From the NCBI GenBank assembly GCA_023525975.1, contig CM042018.1, positions 73,167,001-73,231,000 on the forward strand: DNA of 64,000 nucleotides, written 5' to 3'. Shown piece after piece: positions 41,902-53,974 of this stretch. The notes beneath the pieces were generated by a model. That model saw nothing but the letters and a program-made list of their open reading frames with translations. It did no database searches and was not told the origin of the DNA. The DNA is from Smallanthus sonchifolius (Eukaryota > Streptophyta > Magnoliopsida > Asterales > Asteraceae). Both the position numbers and the translations under genes were made by a program. Within the stretch, counting starts at the first letter, position 1; every line of letters begins with the position of its first letter.

Positions 41902-44649
41902 TCAACTAGTTGAGGTTGCAGAATTTGTGAATAGGTGAGGATACTTGAGTTTCATTTGGTCTTCACGTTCCCAAGTAAACTCAAGACCGCGTTTTGAATC
42001 CCAACGGACTTTGACTATAGGGATGCGGCTGCGCTTGAGTTGCTTGATTTCACGATCCATGATTTCCACTGGTTTCTCGACGAAATGCATCGTTTCATCA
42101 ATGCGCACGTCGTCAAGAGGTATGTGGAGTTTCTCATCAGCAAGACATTTCTTCAGGTTGGACACGTGGAAGGTTGGATGAACATTGTTGAGTGCTGGAG
42201 GTAGCTCAAGTTTGTAAGCCACTTTCCCGATTCTTTCAAGGATCTTGAACGGGCCTACGTAACGAGGTGCTAGCTTGCCTTTCTTTCCAAAGCGGATCAC
42301 ACCCTTCCAAGGGGATACTTTGAGAAGCACAAGGTCACCCACTTGGAATTCCAAGGGTTTTCGTCGCTTGTCGGCATAGCTCTTTTGTCGACTTCTCGCT
42401 ACTCGGATGTTGTCACGGAATTGAAGGATTTTGTCGGATGTTTCCTGAATTAACTCGGGACCGGTGATTTGTGCATCACCAATCTCGTTCCAACATATGG
42501 GAGAACGGCATTTGCGACCATAAAGAGCTTCGAATGGAGCCTTGTTGATGCTGGTGTGGTAGCTGTTATTGTAGGAGAATTCAATAAGTGATAAGTGTGA
42601 ATCCCAATTGCCACCAAAGTCTATGACACAGGCTCTCAGCATGTCTTCGAGGGTTTGGATTGTTCGTTCTGTCTGACCATCAGTTTGGGGATGGTAGGCT
42701 GTGCTTAAATCCAATCGTGTGCCAAGTGCCTTTTGCAGAGATTGCCAAAATCTGGAAGTGAAACGAGCATCTCTGTCGGAGATTATGTTCAAAGGTATAC
42801 CGTGTCGACTCACAATTTCGTTAATATAGATTCGGGCCAATTTCTCAACCCGATAGTCTTCACGGATGGGCAGGAAGTGTGCGGACTTTGTGAGACGGTC
42901 AATGATTACCCAAATGCTATCATAGCCGTTTGAAGTACGGGGGAGTTTAGTAATGAAGTCCATGGCTAGATTTTCCCATTTCCACACGGGGATTTCCGGT
43001 TGTTCAAGTAAACCGGAAGGACGTTGATGCTCGGCTTTAACTTTAGAGCAGGTTAGACATTTAGCAACATAGAGTGCAATGTCTTTCTTCATACCAGGCC
43101 ACCAATATTGTGGTCGAAGATTGTGATACATTTTATCCGCACCGGGATGAATAGAATACCGAGACTTGTGTGCTTCAGTCATGAGGAATTCCCGGAGATC
43201 ATTGCGATTGGGAACCCAAATACGATCCAAGAAATAAAGCAAACCATTGTTTTTAGTCTCTAGTTGGAATTCAGCACCGCACGACATTTCCTCATACATA
43301 TTGCCCTCGGTAATCGAGACGTGTTGAGCTTCTAGAATACGGGTTTGAATGTCGGAATGAATCTTGACACTTTGGAGCATGACGCGTTCTTTACGGCTCA
43401 GCGCATCGGCTACAACATTAGCCTTGCCGGGATGATAACGAATCTCGCAATCGTAATCATTGAGGAGTTCAACCCAACGTCGTTGCCTCATGTTGAGTTC
43501 TTTTTGATTGAAGATGTGTTGGAGGCTTTTGTGGTCGGTAAATACCACACATTTCGTGCCATATAGATAATGTCTCCAAATCTTCAAGGCAAATATGACT
43601 GCACCTAGCTCCAGATCGTGCGTCGTATAGTTCTTTTCATGGATCTTGAGTTGCCTTGATGCATAAGCGATTACCTTGCCTCGTTGCATGAGAACACAAC
43701 CAAGGCCTAGGTTAGAGGCATCACAGTAGACGACTAGGTCATCGTTTCCTTCGGGAAGAGTCAGAATAGGAGCATCACATAACTTCTGTTTAAGATTTTG
43801 GAAAGCTTCTTCTTGTTTCGGCCCCCATTCATAAGGTTTACCTTTATGTGTCAAGGCGGTGAGGGGAACAGCAATCTTGGAGAAATTGGAAATGAATCTT
43901 CGGTAATAACCCGCTAAACCAAGGAACGAACGAACCTCGGTAGGGGTTTGAGGAGCACTCCAATTCTTGACAGCTTCGATCTTGGCAGGGTCGACATGTA
44001 TTCCCTTTTTATTGACAACATGACCCAAAAATTGAACCTCCTTTAGCCAGAATTCACATTTGGATAACTTGGCGTATAATTGTTCGGTTCTCAGGAGATC
44101 CAAAATCAGTCTAAGGTGCTGTTCATGTTCTTCCTCAGTCTTGGAATAGATCAAGATGTCATCGATGAAAACAATCACGAATTTGTCGAGGTATGGTTTG
44201 CACATGCGGTTCATGAGATCCATAAAGACAGCAGGTGCATTAGTCAACCCAAAAGGCATAACCGTGAACTCGTAATGACCATATCTTGTTCGGAAGGCGG
44301 TCTTTGGAATATCTTCTTCTCGGACACGCAGTTGGTGATAACCAGATCGAAGATCAATCTTCGAGAAACAAGTAGAACCTTGGAGTTGATCGAAGAGGTC
44401 GTCAATCCTAGGTAACGGGTAGCGGTTTTTGATTGTAAGCTTGTTGAGCTCTCGATAGTCAATACACATGCGGAATGAACCATCCTTCTTTTTAACAAAC
44501 AAGACCGGTGCACCCCACGGTGAATGACTTGGCCGTATGAAACCTTTGTCAGCGAGTTCTTGAAGTTGACTTGCAAGTTCTTGCAATTCGGAAGGTGCAA
44601 GCCGGTATGGAGCTTTAGCCACAGGGTTTGCTCCGGGTATAAGATCGAT
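41902..44649 (-). CDS. Gyp-6 pol: RT, RNase H, integrase, chromodomain (906-codon ORF)
   Basis: Uninterrupted from 44649 to the TGA/TAA end at 41902; the first Met is at 44622, but the natural reading comes from gag-pro across an in-frame TGA (44650-44652). Counting from that Met: RT with FIDD at 152-155; RNase H acidic residues D301, E338, D363 and D407; integrase HHCC at H485, H492, C522, C525 and DDE at D555, D616, E652; a GPY/F module near 775-800; and a C-terminal chromodomain (VEIMDREIKQLKRSRIP, WDSKRGLEFTWERED) near 850-895 that in this clade targets heterochromatin. All catalytic residues are present. As it stands the segment has no obvious own promoter or start context. Confidence 0.93.
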   Translation of the reverse strand: MDLIPGANPVAKAPYRLAPSELQELASQLQELADKGFIRPSHSPWGAPVLFVKKKDGSFRMCIDYRELNKLTIKNRYPLPRIDDLFDQLQGSTCFSKIDLRSGYHQLRVREEDIPKTAFRTRYGHYEFTVMPFGLTNAPAVFMDLMNRMCKPYLDKFVIVFIDDILIYSKTEEEHEQHLRLILDLLRTEQLYAKLSKCEFWLKEVQFLGHVVNKKGIHVDPAKIEAVKNWSAPQTPTEVRSFLGLAGYYRRFISNFSKIAVPLTALTHKGKPYEWGPKQEEAFQNLKQKLCDAPILTLPEGNDDLVVYCDASNLGLGCVLMQRGKVIAYASRQLKIHEKNYTTHDLELGAVIFALKIWRHYLYGTKCVVFTDHKSLQHIFNQKELNMRQRRWVELLNDYDCEIRYHPGKANVVADALSRKERVMLQSVKIHSDIQTRILEAQHVSITEGNMYEEMSCGAEFQLETKNNGLLYFLDRIWVPNRNDLREFLMTEAHKSRYSIHPGADKMYHNLRPQYWWPGMKKDIALYVAKCLTCSKVKAEHQRPSGLLEQPEIPVWKWENLAMDFITKLPRTSNGYDSIWVIIDRLTKSAHFLPIREDYRVEKLARIYINEIVSRHGIPLNIISDRDARFTSRFWQSLQKALGTRLDLSTAYHPQTDGQTERTIQTLEDMLRACVIDFGGNWDSHLSLIEFSYNNSYHTSINKAPFEALYGRKCRSPICWNEIGDAQITGPELIQETSDKILQFRDNIRVARSRQKSYADKRRKPLEFQVGDLVLLKVSPWKGVIRFGKKGKLAPRYVGPFKILERIGKVAYKLELPPALNNVHPTFHVSNLKKCLADEKLHIPLDDVRIDETMHFVEKPVEIMDREIKQLKRSRIPIVKVRWDSKRGLEFTWEREDQMKLKYPHLFTNSATSTS

Positions 44650-45300
44650 TCAAAACTTTACTTCCCGAACAGGTGGAAGACCGGGTAAGTCGTCGGGAAA
44701 GACTTCGGGAAACTCCCGAATGACGGGAATATCTTCTATTCTTCTCTCCTTGTCTTCTTTTTGAATCACATGAGCTAGGAAAACCATGCACTTCTTTCGA
44801 ATGTATTTCTGGGCGGTTATGCATGACATCAGTTTGAGTCCTTTGCAAGGTTTCTCGCCAAAGACTTTCAATATGTCTCTCGGTGGAAGAGGTACTCGGA
44901 TGTACTTTTCAAAGCACATGACCTCGGCATGGTTTTTAGATAACCAGTCCATGCCGATGATGACGTCAAAGCTTCCCAACGGCATTGGTATAAGGTTGAC
45001 TGGAAACGTGTGACCAATGAGTTCTAGTGAGCAGTCATGAATGATGGAGTCAATAGTGATGGAGTTTCCATCCGCTACTTCAACGGTGAAGGTTTTCTCG
45101 AGTTTGGATCATGTTTTTGCAAGTAAAGGTTCAAAGTTAAGTGACACAAAACTCTTATCGGCCCCGGTATCAAATAGTATAGATGAAAATTGTTTATTTA
45201 CAAGAAACGTACTGTTGACCACATGATCGTTGGCTTGAGCTTCATTGGCGTTGATGTTGAAAGCACGTCCACGAGCTCCGCCCTGATTATTGTTCACAAG
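44650..45300 (-). pseudogene. Gyp-6 protease, two nonsense codons
   Basis: Active site LFDTGADKSFV is intact (about 45165-45200) and FDVIIGMDWLS follows. In-frame TGA codons at 45109-45111 and 44650-44652 stand where Gyp-1 has Arg, so both look like CGA-to-TGA changes. The frame is otherwise continuous with gag and RT. Confidence 0.9.
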
Positions 45301-46476
45301 TTTTGGACATTGGTTTCGGAAGTGGTTCGGGTTGCCACATTCAAAGCAAGCCCGTCCATTTGCATTGATTGGAACCACTTGATTAGCTCCGGGTTGATTA
45401 ACCGGGTTGGCTTGAGTAGTAAGTGCCTTTTGTCGGCAGATATTGGTCGTATGGCCAAGTTTCCCACAATGATTGCAAATGCGACATGGGATAGTTTGTG
45501 GGTGATGATAGTTGCAGTTGTTGCAGAGTGGGTAGGTACCTCCATAAGCTTTCTTGGCTGGATTTTGAGCCAAGGGTGCAACTTGATTAATTGGGGCGGC
45601 CGGAGTGACTACTGCAAAATTTTTCGCCTTTCTCTTCCTGGTGTTTCGATATTGTTCGTTTTGAACTTCTTTGACATGAGTAGGAGGAGTTGCGGTGTCA
45701 GAAACTTTCTTGGCCCCCTTTTTGGTAAGAGTACGTGCTTTAACGTGATTATCGGCCAGTGTGGCAGCTAGACGAATAGCATCTTCTAGGTTTACAGGAT
45801 TTCTTCCCAGAACAGTGTCCTGGATTTGTCTCGGTAGGCCACCGATATATTTTTCAATACACCTAGACAAAGGTGTAACCATGTGAGGTACCAGCATGCT
45901 CAGTTCGTGAAAACGGTTGGTGTACGCCAAGCTTTCACCGCTATCTTGGGTAAGATCCCAAAATTCCGCTTCCAGTTTCTTCATCTAGTTTCGAGGACAG
46001 AATTCCTCGGTCATGATCCTTTTCAGCTCATCCCATGGCAGAGCCATTGCTACTTCTACTCCCCTTGTTCTCTTCTCCCCATTCCACCAGGTTAGTACCC
46101 GTTTTTGGAAGACACTAGTGGCATGGCGAACACGCAGATTGTCCGGACAGTCACTATTGAGGAAGGTGCCCTCAATATTTTCGAACCATTGAAGGAGTCC
46201 CGTGGCTCCTTCGGTACCATAAAATTTCAGGGGATTGCAAGAGTTGAAATGCTTGAAGGTACATTGTGGCGGGTTGGCACCACCGCCACCACCAGTATTA
46301 GCACTACCACTGGCGTTTCCATTGTTGTTGTTATTGGCTTGAGTTAGTTGAGTTACTAGCTGAGTGAGGAGAGCAGCAAGGTCCGTATTATTGTTGTTGG
46401 CATTGCTGGTATTGGTGTTGGTGCTATCGTTGGCGTTGTCGGTGTTGTTGCGGTTGATGTTACGACGAGGAGGCAT
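45301..46476 (-). pseudogene. Gyp-6 gag, one nonsense codon
   Basis: Starts MPPRRNINRN at 46474-46476. An Asn-rich N-terminus (residues 6-65), capsid-like region (LLQWFENIEGTFLNSDCP, LTWWNGEKRTRG, LPWDELKRIM), then an in-frame TAG (45985-45987; Gyp-1 has Glu), RFHELSMLVPHMVTP, a basic linker and two zinc knuckles (CNHCGKLGHTTNIC, CFECGNPNHFRNQC). It reads directly into protease without a frame change, as usual for this clade. Confidence 0.92.
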
Positions 46477-47156
46477 TCTATAAAAAGAGAATGATACAAA
46501 AATGTTGTGAGAATTTATAAAAATCTGTTGAAATTTAGGATAGGAGGAAAAATAACATTTTTATTTCATAGTTCGGATTGTTTTCAAGTAATCACATTTC
46601 TACTTGAACACAATGACATATTAAGGTTAATTAGACTTATATAATTTTCAAGGAGACGTGCTTTAGCCTATAGGTAAACACTCATCCCGGGAATTCCCAG
46701 GAAAGCATACGGATCCCTCGGTTGATTGGGATTTATATGAAATGCTTTCCTAGACAGAAAACCCAGAATACAGGTGTCATCCTTCCAGATTGCACATGTC
46801 CTTTAATAATTAACAGAGTCTAAAACCTTAACGGGTATATAAAAATATTTTTGATAGACTAGTGTCTACGAGTATGAGTTTTTCCACAAGTTATGGTGAT
46901 GATGACATAGAAGCAGTTAAGGAGGATACGCGGCTTAGGATACGGGTATGGATACGATTTATTTAATTTATTATTTACGTATGCTTATTAAGTCATGTAG
47001 TCTAAACATTTTAAGTATCAAATAACTAACACATAAAGCATGAGACATATAGCAAATAGCACGTATCACATAAAACAGGTAGCATGACATTGTTGGGTGT
47101 CCTAAAGTTATAGTCTAGGTCAATGGTGTCTAATAACCTAATTCCCTATAACCAAG
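46477..47156 (-). other. Gyp-6 leader
   Basis: Untranslated; conserved with the Gyp-1 leader (for example the aattttcaaggagac and cctagacagaaaaccca blocks). Confidence 0.8.
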
Positions 47157-47168
47157 GCTCTGATACCA
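47157..47168 (-). other. Gyp-6 primer-binding site (tRNA-Met)
   Basis: Minus strand TGGTATCAGAGC, three bases after the 5' LTR. Confidence 0.95.
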
Positions 47169-48394
47169 ATCTGTCACACCCCAACCGACGGTGGAAAACG
47201 TCGGGGCGTGAAGCTGTGCAGACTGTTCATAGCTCATGGTTGCTAAAGTTTGAATAATTTAAACCTTCATTTTCATTACACATAGCAAGTTCATACCATA
47301 CAAGAACCAAATGTAGCGATTACAAAATACAAATAGTTTAGATTAATTGCTAGGTCCAAATCCTATATGTAGCAGCTTGTAATACTTCAAACATTGTCAC
47401 CTGAAACATGGTTAAAAACAAAGTCAACTAAAAAGTTGGTGAGAATACATAGGTTTTCGTGTCATGTAATAGAATATAGTGTCGTGTGCATACAATTCAT
47501 ACAAACATGGCAATTAAGGCATTTATGGAGAGATACCATCGTGTGACCTGGTAGTACAATCAAACCTTTGTAACTAGCATGCAAAACAAACGCGTGTTGG
47601 CAGTAACAGTCACCCTACCTAGGTGGGTTTGTCAGACTCAATAGATATATCACTGTTTACTGTAGGCTATAAAATAGTTAATGATTGCACGTGAATAGCA
47701 AACTGCGTGTTGGTCTACACACCTAGTACTCAAGCACAAAGCTCAAAATTGTAACACATGATTGTAGGGTGGAATTGTATATTGTGTAGTTTGTAAGCAT
47801 AGTAAATAGAACGCATGTTCCACCCCAAAAGTTTGTAAATAAAGTAAAAGAGGGGCTATGTAACTCACTTGTGTTGGTTAGTGTAGTTTGCACAGATCAA
47901 TAAAAATATCAAGCGTGTTGTAGGTCGCTACGTTTGACCTATTGGATAAATGTATAACGCGTGTCATTGTTTGTGTTATTTTTATGTCGAAAAATGGATT
48001 TGTATGTTTAGGGTTTGTTTGAAATAAATAAATAAATAATTTTATTTATCTATTTAGTACATTTTAAATAGTAGTGATATATATATTCTTTAAAATGTAA
48101 ATTTAAATAACTGATATATATTTATATTTATTTAAATATAAATTTAAATAAATAATATTTGTTTAAGTCAAAATATATATTTGTATAAATGGTTTTATAA
48201 ACTCACGATTTCATCGGTTTCGAACTATCGGGAATTAATCGTTTTAAATCTCTAAATCAAGGATTTGGTTTATAAATGATTCCCGGGTCTTGGGATTTTA
48301 TAAAATAATTTTTATAAACAAGTTTTGAAATGTTTAAATAAAAAACATATTAAATTAAGTTTGAAAATAATAAAATTAAAGTTTCTGGTCAAGG

Positions 48395-48660
48395 AGCACG
48401 ACCGTGCTCAAGTAGGGCACGACCGCGCTCGTTGCCGGGCGTGACCGTGGTGGTCTGAAACGCGCCCGTGGTCGAGTCAGAAGGTACTTCATAGGTTCTG
48501 GACATAGAGCACGACCGTGCTCGTATCTGGCACGACCGCGTCTAGTGTTTGTTTTTGGTCAAGACTTGTTTGCTCGGTAAGCACGACCGGACCACACCTG
48601 GGGCACGATTGTGCTTGGTCAGGCACGACCGCGCTCAGGGATGAGCACGACCGTGTCGGG
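48395..48660. repeat. Inverted-repeat array GCACGACCGTGC in Gyp-6 5' LTR
   Basis: Equivalent to 40815-41079, with a handful of substitutions, some of which improve or weaken the palindromes. Confidence 0.88.
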
Positions 48661-49273
48661 CCTTTTTCAGACACAATTCGATCGATTCTTATATTAATAG
48701 CTTCTGGATTCTTAGGGCTTTCACTTAGTGGATGATTACGAATGTTTCTACATAGTTTAATTGTATTTATATCTTGTCTAGAGTGTAGTTCGAGTAAAAT
48801 TTATGTTTCGGCTTTTTGGTTCAAAATCGGATCGATTTGAGTGTTTCTACTACGAATTGATATAGGGCTTTCGTAGTAGAGGTAGATACAAAGCTGAAGA
48901 CGTGTTACTTACTTGCTGAAAGTGGGCAATCGAATGCGGTCGGCTACGGGTCGAGCGGCTTCGTTTCTTGGCGATCAATCGGACGACAGAGGTGTTGTGA
49001 GCGTCGAGTGAGAGTTCTGAGAGATTGAGTGGGTGTATATGAGGGTGTAGGAAGCCTGCAACTTGCTCTCAATTGTTTAATTCGCGAGACTTGGTTGTGG
49101 TGGGTATGGGATTAAACAAATGTGCAAATTGGAGGACAATTTAGGCGTGTTGCAGGTTGAATTCAGTCGAGTAAGGTCTGACGCGTGAAAACCGGCTTTT
49201 CTCTATTTTAAATTTCGCGAATTCAGAGGGTATGGTATGGTTTGACTTCTGCAGAGTTAAGTGGGTTCATCAG

Positions 49274-49340
49274 CGCGACCGTGCCTACTTTAGGCGCGAC
49301 CGTGCTTAGGTCTGCAGTCGCGACCGTGCTTGCCTAGTTT
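49274..49340. repeat. Extra GCGCGACCGTGC units, Gyp-6 5' LTR only
   Basis: Three units about 23 bases apart, equivalent to the second array of the Gyp-1 LTR (6802-6926). Confidence 0.85.
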
Positions 49341-49532
49341 TGTAGTTTTTGAGTTTTGTCAGTTTTGGTCCTCGGGGCTTGTGAGATAATGGTGTTTTTG
49401 TTTAATTTGTTATTGTAATAGAATAGTTTGTATATGTAACTGCATCGTAGTTTGTTTGTACATGAATCGAAACTAAAATGTGTTTGCTTATTGAAATCAA
49501 ACGATTACATGATGAAAATCAGAAATGTTACA

Positions 49533-49537
49533 ATTTC
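49533..49537. repeat. Gyp-6 target-site duplication, right copy (atttc)
   Basis: Matches 39587-39591. Confidence 0.94.
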
Positions 49538-51114
49538 ATTGTTTACTTGCTAAAAATAGACAAACATGCGAGTTTCGGATAAATAAAGTTATCTATTATA
49601 GCATGATCATGTCAAATTGTCAAGTTTATGGATATACAACATACATTACCATACAATGCACTTAGTTACATGTTACTAAGTCATTTAAACCTTCTAATCA
49701 TGTCAACAACTTCCAAACACAACTCTTGGAAAAATAAAGTTTCTAAAAATAGAAAACGACCCTAAAAACATCATGAGCGTGTGATTTTACCGGAAAAAAA
49801 ATCATACAATCTCAATATCTAGTGTTTATGCATCATTTTCACCAAACAAATCACATCATAACCCGAAATTTGAGATCATTCTAACAAAAAACCCGAAATT
49901 TAAAGTTTCTATAAATAGCAAAAACGGGCATGCATGTATCATCCAACACTTTTGACAACAAAGTTTTCACATATTATCCATCTACAAACATTACTACAAC
50001 ATAATCCATCATCAAATCATCAAGAACACATCATATAACAAGTGCTCATACAACAAGGTTTCCTTATATGGAAACCGAGCCCAAGAACAAAACCTGAGTC
50101 CAAAACCACCAACAATATGTACCATTTTGTAAGAAAACTCATTTCTTTCAAGAATCCATGGTTAATCTTTCATAAAAACGACTTTTTCTTGGATGCATGT
50201 TCATAAGAACATGAAGATGAAAATGGAGAAAAAGTGGGTTTTGATGCTTACCAAACTTGAAAATGGATGGATTGATGGATGAATCTTCTTATAAATGCTT
50301 GATAACACACTTGAATGCTTGGATTTGGATAGCATAATGATCAAAACAACAAAAATGGAGGATGATGGTGGTGGGTGGGGTGTTCTCGGCCAAGAGAGGG
50401 AAGAAGGAGAGAGAGAGAGAGACTGAAGATGGTGGAATGGGGAGTTAGGGGGTATTTATAGGGTCTTGAGATACCGGGTGGTGGAAAACGAATAGTCACC
50501 GATTTATTAACGGATTTCCCGAATCGGTATGAATGAAATTATTTAAAAATAATTTGACTCATATCGGTATGTTTAACATATAAAATTTTTATATTTTTAT
50601 TTGAAACTGTCGGTACATATTCCGGACTGGCTGGAGTGCGTTAAAACATAAAGTTTATCTGAAAATTCCCGAAAATGTCATAGAGACTAAAAATAACATA
50701 TCACAGTATTACATGTAATTTTTGTGCACCAACTATGTGTCTAAGTGTCTGCTTAGAATTATTCACCTAGCTAGTACATACTACGTGTCCGTCGGACTGT
50801 GCTGAAAATAAAAGTATTTCTATAAATCACCGGAAAATTCATATAGGCATGATTAATTAAATCACAGTGTTACATATAATTTACACACACAGATTATATG
50901 TCTAGGTATTTGTTTTAAATTATCACCAACGGTCGTGCTGTAGGATGCGTGTTTGACCTGGTAATCTTCCGGATTATCGATACGTTTAAACGGATTGACT
51001 TGCTAAGTGTGAAATGGACTTAATTACTGTAAAAATAAGTGGGATGCATTTCATATACTATAATATATGTGTTAGTCGGGTATGGATATTAACCCGAATT
51101 TGACGGGTGTCACA
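49538..51114 (-). repeat. Gyp-5 3' LTR, right segment
   Basis: Ends (plus) gacgggtgtcaca at 51114. On the element strand a TATA-type CTATAAATACC lies at about 50452-50463, and a GA repeat at 50404-50424. Confidence 0.78.
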
Positions 51115-51128
51115 TTCTCCCCTCATTT
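51115..51128 (-). other. Gyp-5 polypurine tract
   Basis: Minus strand AAATGAGGGGAGAA adjoining the LTR. Confidence 0.82.
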
Positions 51129-53326
51129 AAGAAATTTCGTCCTTGAAATTTCTTAAGCTTACTCGGATTAAGCTTTCGAAATCTATCTCTAATTCCGGGT
51201 GCTTAGGGATATTTTCACTTATTTCAAACAATAGTGGGTAATGTAGGCAAAGTGGATATCTTATCAACTAATGATATTGGTTGTGTAAGGAATTAAGATG
51301 CCATTGTATCAAATAACAGTATAACGTTACGGTTGAGCATGCATTAAAGCGAATGATTTGATTTAGGGAATCCTTTGATTATGTCGCCATGTGAACGACG
51401 TTAGCTATGCCCCGAGGTGATAAAGTCATGAAAAGAATGTGTACTCGATGTGAAATGAAATAACCAGTTTTCACAAATCAAGTGAACACACATACGAGAG
51501 TAACCCATCAAGGATTTGATGCCGAAGCATTTCATTATGTGATCATTCTCCTCAGCGTGATACAATACGATCACCATCCTTAGTAACAAGAGGTAGATGT
51601 GCATTCATGCACATGGGTTTCGGAAAGTATGCAGACACATACTACAAGTTTATATCTGTGTTTCCTCTCATGGGAACCAAATCACGATAGAATTTAAAAG
51701 AGAATAATTAAAAGTTTAGTGATGATAGATCGGAGGGTTTAAAGAAAATTGTGTGTTAGTCCCATAACCAGGTAATTGACAGTTCCTTAATTTGAATGAT
51801 GGCAAGCGGTTCTTGATAGGTCATTGAACTGAGATATGCTTGTATTATTACTAGAGTCTAAGAGTGACAAGGTTACACTAGACCTCCATAAATAATAAGT
51901 ACCAGTATAGGGTAATAATGTATCTGCAATTAGCAGCGGTAGTGTCAATACATGATAGCTCGTACATTATCATGCAATGTTGTCGAGTAAAGCCATTGAG
52001 GTGGTTACCACCATAGTGTACTGACTCTAGGTGGTTCAGAGATCAATCCTCTGATTGCGATGAGATTTATACTCCCTTGGGTAATGAAGTTATCTTTCAT
52101 ATCTCATGAATACTGTCATATGAATGTTTGATATTCCATGAAATATTCGCCTTGAATGTTCATAGATCAAAGTGTGGTCATAAACAGAATATACGTCTTT
52201 GATAGATGGCTCAATGAAATTTGTCCATACTTGAAGTTGGGAGTTATTCGGAATGAAATTTCCAAGTGAATATTTTCGTAGATGAGCCTATGAACTAATA
52301 TTCCTATAACATTAGTTATGTCTTGTATCAGATTCTTGAAACCTGGGACTAGACTACGAGCTAGTCATCATTTCTAAAGGTGAGCATGCTATTCGAAATA
52401 GTCATCGAAGTGACATGTCGTTAGCCAAGGCTATTGTGATTCATAATGTACCTTTTTGGCATATATTGGCGTATAATTATCATTCATGCCATGAGACGCT
52501 GATTGGGAATAGGGTTAATCACAATCTAAACTATGGAGAAGTCGGATAATGTCGGTCGTTTACTGGTGTGGGATTGGTTATTGCTATGGATCGATAAGGT
52601 GATTCAAGTCAAGGTTCATGACAAGGTGGAATTTAAATAACCCGGTTAGAGGAGTCAAATATGAGGAACACATTGAACTAGTTGGGTTCGGTGTTTCCAA
52701 GGAAACGAACATGATACTCGTCCTTGAGCATCGATTGTTAGTTATAGAGTTCTACCTTTGTTTGGATATATCGTGTCTTTCATACTTTGCTATTCAACAG
52801 GTAGTGGGTGTTTTAACACAAGACGTGTCTATAAAAGTTTGTCTTTAAGGATGTACGATCACGAATCACGTACTCATGACTTTACAGTCAAAGCATACTG
52901 TTTAAAGGAAGCAGGAAGCTTGAATATGTACATGGTATTCGCTGTCATGGCTCTTATCATTGATGATTTTAGGCAACAGGTATGATACACATATCTACTT
53001 GAAGTTGAACTTGAGTGTTTTGTAAAGGAATGCTTCTTGACTTCAGTCTCATTCTTACACTTGGTATTTGATGTTAGAATGGGTCGACATTCGTATTGTA
53101 AGAAGAGATTATATTTCAATGATTTAGAAGCGCATCATTTTGATCTCTGCTAACAAGGTTAAGCATGAGGAATGTGTACATCCCTACTATTAAAATTTGC
53201 AATTATGAGTTTGCTTCTTTGCGGTGAAGCATGACCAGGTGGTTCTTACATATCGAGGTCATAGTTAGTTGGCGTACTATTTGCGGAAATAGTATTGCCG
53301 TCTATAACCTTTGCAGCTAATCAGTT
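51129..53326 (-). other. Gyp-5 interior, no recognised coding
   Basis: Both strands were read: only short ORFs (under 85 codons) with no retroelement motif. A phrase near 51130-51150 resembles the usual end of gypsy pol before the polypurine tract, but no integrase or chromodomain can be read upstream of it. Confidence 0.55.
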
Positions 53327-53371
53327 TGTAGAACCAAAGACTGATTGCAACAAAATTCTTCTAAGTACAAA

Positions 53372-53435
53372 TGCTGGTGATAGGCTTATCAGCAGCGTTC
53401 AACACTTGTTGCTGCTGATAGGCTTATCAGCAGCG
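53372..53435 (+). repeat. Inverted repeats GCTGCTGATA...TATCAGCAGC in Cop-4 LTR
   Basis: Two units (53372-53396, 53411-53435), the second a perfect 10-bp stem with a four-base loop. Diverged half-sites follow at 53454 and 53471. Confidence 0.82.
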
Positions 53436-53772
53436 TTCAGAAAATCAGTCTTGATGCTGATCCTCATCCTTGCTGCTGACAGCCTTGTGCCTTGAAGATA
53501 AATCGTTGCAGCTGACTATCCATGCCAAGCGTCACTGACAACTTTCTGTAAAAGGTACTGAAACACTCAAAGCAGAAGGAACCTCAATGGTGCAACCAAT
53601 GACGGACAACAATGCTCTTATCCAAGCATGCAAGTAATGATGCATAAAGAAGACGCTTCAATAAAGTTAGCTAGTTTAGACTAAACCTGTATTATTAGAT
53701 TTGTACAAAAGATCAACGGTCTGTGTTAGATCTGATCCTTAGAATCAAGGGTCTGTCTTGGTTCTAAGTTAG

Positions 53773-53780
53773 TATAAATA
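53773..53780 (+). promoter_or_regulatory. Cop-4 LTR TATA box
   Basis: TATAAATA about 190 bases before the LTR end, in a normal position for a copia U3/R border. Confidence 0.65.
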
Positions 53781-53974
53781 CTGTGTAAACACTTCATTGT
53801 AAGTGTGCTTCTTGATAGAGTTTTTATTTGTAATGGTTTATTCGCAAAATCTTAATACAACAATTTTCTTATAAGTATTCTTTCTGTTTACTCGATTATA
53901 CTTGTGTAGTTGCTATTGTTTCCGCCAATTTCAACTAAGAACAGAACCATCTTGTACTTTCACGATCTTACAAG

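Larger units (their letters stand above)
39592..49532 (-). mobile_element. Gyp-6: complete Tekay-like chromovirus, 9,941 bp
   Basis: LTRs 39592-41867 and 47172-49532, tRNA-Met PBS, polypurine tract and matching 5-bp duplications. A single gag-pol frame (46476 to 41902, 1,525 codons) is broken by three nonsense codons and no frameshift. The LTRs differ by roughly 22 substitutions (about 1%), a 3-bp indel and one 100-to-18-base replacement. It is the youngest complete element in the window, inserted in the Gyp-5 LTR. Confidence 0.95.
47172..49532 (-). repeat. Gyp-6 5' LTR (2,361 bp)
   Basis: Contains the hairpin 47185-47204, the inverted-repeat array 48395-48660 and three further units at 49274-49340 that the 3' LTR has lost. 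Confidence 0.94.
37460..53326 (-). mobile_element. Gyp-5: gypsy-type element with very long LTR, split by Gyp-6
   Basis: LTR in two segments, a polypurine tract (ttctcccctcattt on plus at 51115) and about 2.2 kb of interior without recognisable domains until Cop-4. The phrase aagaaatttcgtcc near the polypurine tract resembles the pre-LTR region of Ty3/gypsy elements, which is the basis for the class. It interrupts Gyp-4. Confidence 0.65.
53327..53972 (+). repeat. Cop-4 5' LTR (left end approximate)
   Basis: The right end (cgatcttaca, two bases before the PBS) is firm. The left end at tgtagaaccaaag is a guess, as no second copy is visible. Contains inverted repeats (53372-53435) and a TATA box (53773-53780). 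Confidence 0.6.

Noticed and set aside
50404..50424. GA microsatellite as a regulatory GAGA element
   Set aside because: Short and common in plant DNA; nothing else supports a function.
52618..52985. Overlapping plus-strand ORFs of about 75 codons
   Set aside because: No known motif, no codon pattern, and random AT-rich DNA readily gives ORFs this size.
53327..53972. Treating 53327-54976 as one LTR pair
   Set aside because: Each of the two segments ends at its own PBS on the same strand and the sequences differ, so these are 5' LTRs of two elements, one inside the other.
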